A stretch of DNA of 7,897 bases from the NCBI GenBank assembly GCA_025997155.1, contig BNUF01000108.1, forward strand, positions 1 to 7,897, given 5' to 3'. The first letter of the stretch is position 1; each line of letters opens with the position of its first letter. A program made the position numbers and the translations under genes. Positions 1 to 5,140 of the stretch are shown one piece after another. The notes beneath the pieces were generated by a model, which had not been told where the DNA came from, did no database searches, and saw only the letters and a program-made list of their open reading frames with translations. Origin of the DNA: Clostridia bacterium (GTDB lineage: Bacteria > Bacillota > Clostridia > Lachnospirales > WQUN01).

Positions 1-2
1 AA

Positions 3-251
3 CAGCCCGCCGAAGTTTACGGCGCGGTTACGGAGTGGCTCGGAGGCGCGAAAGAACAAGCGGAGTTTATGGGCGAGGAGCTTATCGTTTACAAGAACCT
101 CAAAAAAGGACTTCTGCTCCAAAATTATTATCTGGTATCGAAATTCAACGACAAATGGGTTATCGACGAAGTTAGAACAATCGACGCGAAGAATGTAACA
201 GGCAACGAACTTTCGGATAAGATGACTGAAATCAAATCCTATAACCGCTGA
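3..251 (+). CDS. C-terminal end of a hypothetical protein, possibly NTF2-like (5' partial)
   Basis: The frame is open from the first bases of the window and ends at TGA 249-251, so the gene begins upstream and 82 codons are visible. The ATG at 69 is only an internal Met: the frame reads through it with normal coding composition. The visible part has a helix-like stretch followed by strand-like segments around NYYLVSKF and KWVIDEVRTID, then a charged tail. A pattern of aromatic strand followed by 'KWVIDEV' is common at the C-terminus of NTF2-like fold lipoproteins and DUF4878-type proteins. That is a resemblance in pattern only and I cannot confirm it from 82 residues. No active-site residues or membrane segment are visible. 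It lies on the same strand as the surface-protein genes but is separated from them by about 650 bp of structured AT-rich DNA, so it is probably a separate transcription unit. Confidence 0.7.
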   Translation, partial: QPAEVYGAVTEWLGGAKEQAEFMGEELIVYKNLKKGLLLQNYYLVSKFNDKWVIDEVRTIDAKNVTGNELSDKMTEIKSYNR

Positions 252-257
252 AACATA

Positions 258-395
258 ACTCAATTTTTTCAAAAACGAGACTGAAATTTTTTGGGTAATT
301 TTTATTTTAGCCCAAAACCGCACGAAATCAAAGCTTTTTCGCGAAAAATAAATTTACCCTAAAAAATTCAGTATTGATTTCACAAAAAATTGAGT
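258..395. repeat. 138-bp imperfect inverted repeat (foldback / MITE-like)
   Basis: The ends are perfect 12-bp inverted repeats: ACTCAATTTTTT at 258-269 and AAAAAATTGAGT at 384-395. After a 10-11 nt unmatched spacer the similarity resumes: 280-308 on the left starts ACTGAAATTTTTTGGG, and the reverse complement of 343-372 on the right starts ACTGAATTTTTTAGGG. Each arm is about 50 nt, with a central loop near 310-342. It begins 7 nt after the stop of the preceding gene and is followed by a T-rich stretch at 396-405. It could be a non-autonomous foldback element, or act as an AT-rich transcription-ending or mRNA-protecting structure. No clear target-site duplication is visible at the flanks. Confidence 0.75.
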
Positions 396-445
396 ATTGT
401 TTTTTCATAATTCGATTTCTAAAAAACATCAAGGAGCTGTTTTGA

Positions 446-511
446 ATGTCAAGGGCAAAAAATAAACACAAAATCAAACGTGAAAACAAAATTTCGGCAT
501 ACCGCGGCTAA
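446..511 (+). CDS. Tiny Lys/Arg-rich ORF, 21 residues (copy 1)
   Basis: ATG 446 is preceded by a consensus Shine-Dalgarno AAGGAG at 431-436 with a 9-nt gap, a very good spacing, and the frame closes at TAA 509-511. The peptide begins MSRAKNKHKIKR and ends ENKISAYRG; eight of its 21 residues are Lys or Arg. Its C-terminal pattern (KR, EN, then AYR) recurs in the second tiny ORF at 737-817. The strong RBS argues that ribosomes bind here, so it may be a real small basic protein or a leader peptide for the region downstream. Nothing at this size allows a family call. It sits between the inverted repeat and the TGTACA array. Confidence 0.4.
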   Translation: MSRAKNKHKIKRENKISAYRG

Positions 512-544
512 AAATAATTTGATAAACATTCATACACAAAATTT

Positions 545-659
545 GGTAAAAACTGGGCTATGTACACACTATGTACACAAAAACCCGTTTTGTGTACACA
601 AAAATTTGACTTTTGGTAAAACCTGTATAAAACCTATGGTAAAAACTGGGCTATGTACA
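545..659 (+). repeat. Direct repeat, 93-bp period
   Basis: A 22-bp sequence is exactly duplicated at 545-566 and 638-659, starting GGTAAAAACTGGG and running into TGTACA. The similarity continues with a few mismatches into the TGTACA motifs that follow, so the start-to-start distance is 93 bp. A degenerate third copy of the left part (GGTAAAA followed by CCTG) lies at 615-625. The duplication has copied a regulatory-looking module rather than a gene. Confidence 0.8.
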
Positions 660-684
660 TACTGTGTACACACTATGTACATAG
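558..684. promoter_or_regulatory. Six-site TGTACA palindrome array (operator-like)
   Basis: TGTACA occurs at 561-566, 572-577, 593-598, 654-659, 665-670 and 676-681. Neighbouring sites inside a cluster are 11 bp apart (561/572 and 654/665/676), about one helical turn, so proteins bound there would lie on one face of the DNA. Several sites extend to longer palindromes: 588-603 is a perfect 16-bp palindrome, 663-672 a perfect 10-bp one and 673-684 a perfect 12-bp one. The second cluster as a whole, 651-684, is a palindrome with a single mismatched position pair. This is what cooperative binding sites for a dimeric regulator look like; iteron-like binding is the alternative. I do not recognise the cognate regulator and no regulator gene is in the window. 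Confidence 0.6.
572..598. repeat. 11-bp perfect stem with 5-nt loop
   Basis: TGTACACAAAA at 572-582 is the exact reverse complement of TTTTGTGTACA at 588-598, with ACCCG as loop at 583-587. In RNA or single-stranded DNA this would form a compact hairpin. It is not followed by a T-run, so it does not read as an intrinsic terminator. It uses two of the TGTACA sites as its arms, so it may simply follow from operator symmetry. Confidence 0.6.
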
Positions 685-690
685 TTTGAC

Positions 691-728
691 ACTCAATTTT
701 TTGAAAAGTAAGGCTTAATTTTTTTCGG
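691..728 (+). repeat. Third copy of the foldback arm
   Basis: ACTCAATTTTTT recurs exactly at 691-702. After a 10-nt spacer, the same length as in the left arm at 258, comes GCTTAATTTTTTTCGG, which matches the inner part of the foldback arms with a few changes. Orientation is that of the left arm (258) and opposite to the right arm (384-395). Together with 343-395 it therefore forms an inverted-repeat pair around 396-690. Confidence 0.6.
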
Positions 729-736
729 TTTTTGCG

Positions 737-817
737 ATGGGCGGCAAAAAAACTAAAGCAAAGACTAGAAACAAAGCGAAAAGACAAAGCGAAAATTTAG
801 CGTACCGTGAGCGTTGA
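737..817 (+). CDS. Tiny Lys/Arg-rich ORF, 26 residues (copy 2)
   Basis: The frame runs from ATG 737 to TGA 815-817. The peptide begins MGGKKTKAKTRNKAKR and ends SENLAYRER; eleven of its 26 residues are Lys or Arg. Like the ORF at 446-511 it shows KR, then EN, then AYR near the end, which suggests a duplicated pair. No good Shine-Dalgarno lies within 15 nt of this ATG (an AAGG at 710-713 is too far), which lowers confidence in independent translation. Its stop codon overlaps a strong GAGGAGG at 816-822, an arrangement typical of coupling to a downstream start. It could be a leader peptide for the surface-protein operon. Confidence 0.35.
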   Translation: MGGKKTKAKTRNKAKRQSENLAYRER

Positions 818-822
818 GGAGG
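816..822 (+). promoter_or_regulatory. Strong Shine-Dalgarno GAGGAGG without a well-spaced start
   Basis: GAGGAGG overlaps the stop of the tiny ORF at 737-817. No ATG, GTG or TTG stands 5-10 nt downstream. The nearest is ATG 836 (13-nt gap), which opens only six codons and closes at TGA 854-856. In the frame of the large downstream ORF, GTG 838 has a 15-nt gap. It may serve a standby or coupling role, or mark a lost start. Confidence 0.45.
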
Positions 823-870
823 TGGTTTAGGCAAGATGTGGGATTGCAATCCTTGAGTACAAAAACGATT

Positions 871-899
871 TTGACAGCAGCGAAAGGAAGTGGTAAAAT
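871..899 (+). promoter_or_regulatory. Sigma-A-type promoter match overlapping ATG 898
   Basis: A perfect -35 hexamer TTGACA (871-876) is followed by a 17-bp spacer and TAAAAT (894-899), five of six matches to the -10 consensus. TGG directly before it gives an extended -10. This is the best promoter match I found in the window. It overlaps the proposed start codon at 898-900, so a transcript from here would start near 905-907 and lack that ATG. Either the match is chance, with an upstream promoter serving the ORF, or it drives mainly the internal SLH start at 1660. Confidence 0.45.
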
Positions 900-2745
900 G
901 TTTCGTAAGGGAAGCGTGTACCGCACGCAAGGCGCGGAATGGGAACTTATAACCAAACTATGCGACGCGACGGACTTCTTTACGGGCAAGCCGTGCAAGG
1001 CGGCGTTAATGCGTGTTCGGGCTGGTACGGTTGGCGCGGAGGTTCAAGACGGCGAGGTTTTGGATATTCTGTACAATTTGCGTTTCGGCAAAAAAGGCGG
1101 CGCGAATGAAACAAACGATAGCAATAGAGCAAACGGCGCAAACGGAACTGACAACGCGAACATAGGCAATTCGATTCCCGTTGCTCAAAGCGCGGCATTT
1201 CCTGTTCTTGCTTATTCCCAAATGCCACCGCAAAACGGAGGTGAGTTTGAAGCCGAGGTACTTTTCGAGCATTTGGGCAAGCCGTACCGCCATTATGCGG
1301 CACAGATACAAGCGGCGTTATCCCCGACGGTTAAACCGTTGAAAGACGATACGGCACACGATACGACTCACAGTACGCAATCGGGCGAGAAAAACGGAAA
1401 TGAAAACGCGGAGGGATACCTAAGCGTTGAAATCGTGTCTAACCCCTCTAAAACGCGTCAGAACGAACGCAATGACGCGAGTAGTAAATTCATACGACCA
1501 ACAGGGGAAAACGTCGTCAGCGCGGCTGTAAACGCGTTACACGGCATACCGCAATCGCCCCCTAACCCCATAAAGCGTTTCGCGGGCAGATTGGCGGCTA
1601 AAAAAGATGTTATTCGGGATTACCCGAAGTTGTTTATAAAAAGTCAGGAGATGAAGTTTATGCGAACTTGGAAAAGGTTTGCGGCGTTTGCGACCGTGGC
1701 GGTGCTTGTTGTCGGAGCTACACCCGCGCTTGCCGCGAACACGAATATGGCGGCGAAAACCCCTACGGAGATATGCGGGTACGAACCGCTGAATCCAAAA
1801 TACCCCGAACTTGTGAAAAAAACTGATGAGCTTTTCGGGACGATTGTTGCGAACGGCAAACCGAGTGGTAGATTGTATACGGCGTGGACTGCGGGTTTGG
1901 GCAAAAATACCTACGCTAACTCTCCCGATATTCCCGCCGAAAAACTTGTACCGCACGAACTTGCGGCTAAGCCCGATAAATACAGAGGCGACCGTGCGGG
2001 ATATTACGAGGCTATTGTTACAAACCCAAATTTACAAAAATTTATCGCCGACCCGAAAATACAAAGCGGACTTAAAGAGATAGCCCTTACGAGTTTCAGC
2101 GACTTAAAGCCCTCCGACTGGTTCTTGCCCTACATTCCGCTTCCCGTGTACTACAAGGTGATAAGCGGCGTTCCCACGGACAAAAACGGACGCGAAGTTT
2201 ACGAGTTTCAAGGCAACAGAGCCGTAACAAGAGGCGAGTTTCACGCGATTTTCGGGCTTGCTCAGCAGAGCGAATCGTATTTTGATAAACGGACAGACAG
2301 CTCGTACACATTGGCGGTTCAGAATAGCGGGAACGCTTGGTATGCTAAGTATTATAATGGGGCAATGCACGGTCTATATGAGGGCGAGATGCAAAAATCC
2401 GACTTTGAAGCCCCTATGACACGGCTTGAAGTTGCGTGGGCTTTAGCGGCTGGTTTGGGTTATCAATCAACTAAATATCAGCCTAAAGAAAATCCATTCA
2501 GCGACTTAAAACTCACAAACAAAGTTTTTGACAGCGATGATTATACGGGCGTAGAAATGGTCAATTATGAAATATCTCACATTGATGAAGGTGTGGATTC
2601 CGTTTCTTACGGAGCTATACTTTTCCTTAACGAAAAAGGCATTTTGCAGGGTTCGGGCGGTAAGGTAAATCCGACTCAACCCGTAACTCGCGCAGAACTT
2701 TTAGTTCTATTGCAAAATTATATGAAAGTTCAAGGCAACGCTTAA
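898..2745 (+). CDS. Long ORF: unrecognised N-terminal region fused in frame to an SLH-domain protein
   Basis: The frame is open for 615 codons from ATG 898, chosen because AAAGGAAG at 883-890 lies 7 nt upstream. In-frame TTG 814 and GTG 838 would add up to 28 residues but are poorly placed relative to GAGGAGG. Residues 1-68 form a compact-looking part starting MFRKGSVYRTQGAEWEL, with two cysteines in LCDATDFFTGKPC. Then come Asn/Gly/Ala-rich linker (about 69-95), a short ordered-looking stretch with FEAEVLFEHLGKPYRHYAA (about 117-135), and a Thr/Asn/Ser-rich polar part to about 200. I recognise no family. From residue 255 a full signal peptide and SLH protein follow. A signal peptide after 254 residues is not usable as such in a full-length product, so this is either two overlapping products from one frame, two genes joined by loss of a stop, or an odd fusion. 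The next gene follows after 34 bp. Confidence 0.6.
   Translation: MFRKGSVYRTQGAEWELITKLCDATDFFTGKPCKAALMRVRAGTVGAEVQDGEVLDILYNLRFGKKGGANETNDSNRANGANGTDNANIGNSIPVAQSAAFPVLAYSQMPPQNGGEFEAEVLFEHLGKPYRHYAAQIQAALSPTVKPLKDDTAHDTTHSTQSGEKNGNENAEGYLSVEIVSNPSKTRQNERNDASSKFIRPTGENVVSAAVNALHGIPQSPPNPIKRFAGRLAAKKDVIRDYPKLFIKSQEMKFMRTWKRFAAFATVAVLVVGATPALAANTNMAAKTPTEICGYEPLNPKYPELVKKTDELFGTIVANGKPSGRLYTAWTAGLGKNTYANSPDIPAEKLVPHELAAKPDKYRGDRAGYYEAIVTNPNLQKFIADPKIQSGLKEIALTSFSDLKPSDWFLPYIPLPVYYKVISGVPTDKNGREVYEFQGNRAVTRGEFHAIFGLAQQSESYFDKRTDSSYTLAVQNSGNAWYAKYYNGAMHGLYEGEMQKSDFEAPMTRLEVAWALAAGLGYQSTKYQPKENPFSDLKLTNKVFDSDDYTGVEMVNYEISHIDEGVDSVSYGAILFLNEKGILQGSGGKVNPTQPVTRAELLVLLQNYMKVQGNA
1646..1650 (+). promoter_or_regulatory. 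Ribosome binding site for the internal SLH start
   Basis: AGGAG at 1646-1650 lies 9 nt before ATG 1660, which begins a textbook signal peptide. ATG 1651 is immediately adjacent to the AGGAG and therefore too close. The pairing of RBS and signal peptide is the main reason to propose an internal start here. Confidence 0.6.
1660..2745 (+). CDS. Secreted SLH (S-layer homology) domain protein, internal start of the longer frame
   Basis: Starting at ATG 1660 the product has 361 residues. Residues 1-25 are a Sec signal peptide (MRTWKR, a hydrophobic core, cleavage likely after ATPALA). Residues 26-145 are an unrecognised, probably helical region with a single Cys in EICGYEPL. Three SLH domains follow: one from about 146 (FSDLKPSDWF, then VTRGEF at 189-194), one around 220-267 (WYAKYYNGAMHGLYEGE, MTRLE at 253-257), and one from about 280 to the end (FSDLKL, GILQGSGG, VTRAELL at 342-348). 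SLH triplets are known to bind pyruvylated secondary cell-wall polymer through the TRAE-type motif; here the third copy keeps TRAE exactly while the first two have TRGE and TRLE. The likely role is a wall-anchored surface protein, perhaps anchoring the giant protein encoded 34 bp downstream. The SLH call is firm; the choice of start and the role are inference. Confidence 0.75.
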   Translation: MRTWKRFAAFATVAVLVVGATPALAANTNMAAKTPTEICGYEPLNPKYPELVKKTDELFGTIVANGKPSGRLYTAWTAGLGKNTYANSPDIPAEKLVPHELAAKPDKYRGDRAGYYEAIVTNPNLQKFIADPKIQSGLKEIALTSFSDLKPSDWFLPYIPLPVYYKVISGVPTDKNGREVYEFQGNRAVTRGEFHAIFGLAQQSESYFDKRTDSSYTLAVQNSGNAWYAKYYNGAMHGLYEGEMQKSDFEAPMTRLEVAWALAAGLGYQSTKYQPKENPFSDLKLTNKVFDSDDYTGVEMVNYEISHIDEGVDSVSYGAILFLNEKGILQGSGGKVNPTQPVTRAELLVLLQNYMKVQGNA

Positions 2746-2763
2746 ACTAACATAAAAAACTTC

Positions 2764-2770
2764 AAAGGGG
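2764..2770 (+). promoter_or_regulatory. Ribosome binding site of the giant secreted protein
   Basis: AAAGGGG lies 9 nt before ATG 2780 within the 34-nt gap after the SLH gene. There is room for no terminator or separate promoter in the gap, so the two genes are probably co-transcribed. Confidence 0.65.
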
Positions 2771-2779
2771 AAATCTGGT

Positions 2780-5140
2780 ATGAGAACAAAACTCTCACGC
2801 AGACTGCTCGCCTTACTACTGGCGGCAGTCTTTTTGTTTGCCAATGTTCCGACATTCGGGGCAGAGGGCGATAGTGGCACTGGTAGTAGAGGTGACGTCA
2901 CAGGCGACGGTACAGCCGCAAGTGCGGGCGACGGCAAAACTGAAAGCAGTTATGGGTCTGGCTCAAAAGTCACTTTAATGGTTGCGAACAAAGGCGACTA
3001 TAACAGCGGTTATATAATGGATTTCACGCCTATGTCAGACGGGGCTTGGGCGGGGCTAAATCCGTCGCAGGTAGGAGAATACCCCATATACTTTATCAGC
3101 GGTTCGCTGACTAAGGAATTTACGCGAACAAACGAAAGCGACGCACACGATATAAGTTCGCTTATCGTAAGCGGTGGTGGGGCGGCGTTTGGCGTTGACA
3201 ACGCAATTTATAACCGCATAAATTCAGCGTTTTCTCTTGACTGGAACAATGCTGTTTCGGAAAACTATGTTGAAAATACGCTTGAAATCAAACATCAAGA
3301 GGATATTCAAAACGATGAAGCTGCAAAAAAGAAAAATGCGGATACATTAGGCGCGTTGCTTAAAATTATGGCGGTTAAGCACCCCGAAATGATTTCGGAT
3401 TATCCTGAATTACAAGGCGTTATAGACGGCACGGGCGGCGGCAAGCAGGATTACATTTTTCTTGTTGAACCTCTTGTTCCCGCAAGACGTGAGGCATCTT
3501 CATATTCGTATACAACAATACTGAATTTTGCTTCAATGTTGAATGGTACAGCGGCTTCGATAGATAGCGATTTTAAGCAGACTGTAAAGAAAATGAGCGG
3601 TAAAGGCGGTTGGTTTAATCTTAAACCAAAGTTTATTGGTAATATCGTAGGTGATGGTATACTTTCTTCTGCCTATTCTGGCGGCGGCAACACCATTGCG
3701 AGTAAGATATATTATAGCGGTCCCACAAAACCCGATGGAGCTGTCGAGGGCGATGACAGTATGTTTGGCGGCAGTGATTTAGACGGAAGTGACGGTTATG
3801 ACAAAATCAAACGCGCCAACGCTTCCGACAACAAATGGGGCTTTGGCGTACTTTTCCTTGGCGACTATCTCACCCCCGACGATGATAGCGTACTTCAAAT
3901 GCACATTATGGACGTCAACCTTGCGGACAAAAAGGCAAAGGCGACAAAGGTTATCCTGCGTCCTGACGTAATCTCGCAAAGAAACAGCCTTACCTCCCGC
4001 GAGAGCGTGACCATAGGCGAAGCCGAGGTTCGCCACGCAAAAACGGACGCTAACGCCTATTACGGCGGGCTTGACGCCGCGCTTAAATCAAGTGATTTCA
4101 CTATATCAAAAAAACAGCTGCCGACAGAATTTGACGGGGATTTTATACGGGGCAAACTCACAGGCGCGAACGTCGGGGACAAACTGACTTACGGCACAAT
4201 ATCGGCGGGCGGCGCGCTTAACCGTGAAGCGTTTTCCGTGACTATGGGTATGCAGACAGAGAACAAAGTGTTTGCGCCGACACCTCCCGACCTTGGCAAA
4301 AGCGGCGATAAATACGCGCTTAGCGGCTACGCGAACGCGCCTAAAAACGTGGATATAGCAAAGGTTGTGCCTTCACTTGAAAACAGTTACGCCGCGATTG
4401 GGCTAAACCACGATATGGCGGACGAGTATTTTAACCGAAACATAAAAACCGTTTATTCGGGGGCGTTCGACCTGAATTTCAAGCCCAAAGACGGCGTTGA
4501 CGCGAATAACCTCTCTGGCACGACCAGCGTTATGTTAAACGGCGCGGCGTATGCTTGGTGGGCGGCGGCTTCCGAGTATATCAGCGGGCAAATATCAAGC
4601 GGTAATTTCAGCGTGAATTACGGCGGCGGCACGGCGCAAATCGTTCAGGAAACGGCGGGGAGCGAGTTTATATACGGCATCCGCCCGAATGACAGCGACA
4701 CGAATTTCAAGTACCGCAAAGTAAGCGATACAGGCGTTCAAACAGCGTTAAACGGGCTTTTGAAGTCGTCGTCGGCTATTAAAGACGCAACGAACGAAAC
4801 TAACGCCGTCGCCTATAAAATCAGCGAAAGCGGGATACTCGAACGGAATTTGACTGTAACAAAAGCAACGCCTGCGGACGAAGTTGCGAAGATTCAGGAC
4901 GCCGTTTCCGTGCTGGGCGAAGACGTTATGAGAGCGAACAGCAGAGGCATCATAACTTACGCGAACAGCGGCGTTGGCTCGTTTACGAATATTGAGGGAT
5001 TTCCCGAAAAGACTTTTGGAAGCGAAACCCTTGATTATCGCGGGTATTACGGGGAGTTGCCGCAATTCGTGGCGTTGTTTGACGCTTACACCCCTGTTGA
5101 TTTGATTGTTATTAAAGATGGTTTGGTAGATGAAATTTAA
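2780..5140 (+). CDS. Giant secreted protein, N-terminal part (786 aa, ended by in-frame TAA)
   Basis: ATG 2780 follows AAAGGGG at 9 nt and begins a signal peptide of about 27-28 residues: MRTKLSRR, then a Leu/Ala core, then NVPTFGAEG. The mature protein starts with a Gly/Ser/Asp-rich low-complexity stretch (about 29-63), followed by a long mixed beta-rich, Asp/Asn/Gly/Ala-rich sequence. There is a Lys-rich helical piece around 175-200 and Asp/Gly-rich loops such as GGSDLDGSDGYD around 333-344. I see no SLH domain, LPXTG motif, second membrane segment or recognisable catalytic motif, and I do not recognise the family. The frame ends at TAA 5138-5140, but the same frame stays open for the remaining 919 codons of the window with unchanged protein character. 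The 786-residue product is therefore probably a truncated form of a protein of more than 1,700 residues. Its neighbour and probable wall-anchored partner is the SLH protein just upstream. Confidence 0.85.
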   Translation: MRTKLSRRLLALLLAAVFLFANVPTFGAEGDSGTGSRGDVTGDGTAASAGDGKTESSYGSGSKVTLMVANKGDYNSGYIMDFTPMSDGAWAGLNPSQVGEYPIYFISGSLTKEFTRTNESDAHDISSLIVSGGGAAFGVDNAIYNRINSAFSLDWNNAVSENYVENTLEIKHQEDIQNDEAAKKKNADTLGALLKIMAVKHPEMISDYPELQGVIDGTGGGKQDYIFLVEPLVPARREASSYSYTTILNFASMLNGTAASIDSDFKQTVKKMSGKGGWFNLKPKFIGNIVGDGILSSAYSGGGNTIASKIYYSGPTKPDGAVEGDDSMFGGSDLDGSDGYDKIKRANASDNKWGFGVLFLGDYLTPDDDSVLQMHIMDVNLADKKAKATKVILRPDVISQRNSLTSRESVTIGEAEVRHAKTDANAYYGGLDAALKSSDFTISKKQLPTEFDGDFIRGKLTGANVGDKLTYGTISAGGALNREAFSVTMGMQTENKVFAPTPPDLGKSGDKYALSGYANAPKNVDIAKVVPSLENSYAAIGLNHDMADEYFNRNIKTVYSGAFDLNFKPKDGVDANNLSGTTSVMLNGAAYAWWAAASEYISGQISSGNFSVNYGGGTAQIVQETAGSEFIYGIRPNDSDTNFKYRKVSDTGVQTALNGLLKSSSAIKDATNETNAVAYKISESGILERNLTVTKATPADEVAKIQDAVSVLGEDVMRANSRGIITYANSGVGSFTNIEGFPEKTFGSETLDYRGYYGELPQFVALFDAYTPVDLIVIKDGLVDEI
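5138..5140 (+). other. In-frame TAA interrupting the giant ORF
   Basis: The sequence reads GTAGATGAAATTTAAAGC, and the third triplet after GAT is TAA. The reading frame before and after is the same, so an indel does not explain it. A single base change would restore a sense codon (for example AAA, CAA, GAA or TTA). Upstream and downstream residues read smoothly (KDGLVDEI, then SDAYYADLYNVLN). TAA also ends the SLH gene, so general reassignment of TAA is unlikely. Confidence 0.85.

Noticed and set aside
289..317. Intrinsic terminator from TTTTGGG / CCCAAAA pairing
   Set aside because: The 7-bp stem has a 15-nt loop and is followed by ACCGCACG rather than a T-run.
605..631. Promoter TTGACT ... 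TATAAA between the two TGTACA clusters
   Set aside because: The spacer is only 14 bp, too short for a normal sigma-A promoter.
545..684. CRISPR-like array
   Set aside because: There are only two exact copies of the longer repeat, no regular spacers, and repeat units that are themselves palindromic operators; no cas genes.
480..689. Open frame of 69 codons on the + strand across the TGTACA array
   Set aside because: Its apparent protein repeats arise from the 93-bp DNA duplication (a multiple of three). It has no Shine-Dalgarno and a composition driven by the operator palindromes.
686..714. Promoter with perfect TTGACA -35 at 686-691 just after the palindrome array
   Set aside because: At 17-bp spacing the -10 position reads TAAGGC, a poor match. 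It could only be an activator-dependent promoter and cannot be supported from sequence alone.
569..998. Overlapping minus-strand open frames in the leader and start of the long ORF
   Set aside because: They have no RBS, overlap structured leader or coding DNA, and look like antisense by-products.
2888..2896. RGD cell-attachment motif near the N-terminus of the mature giant protein
   Set aside because: A three-residue match in a Gly/Asp/Ser-rich low-complexity stretch is expected by chance.
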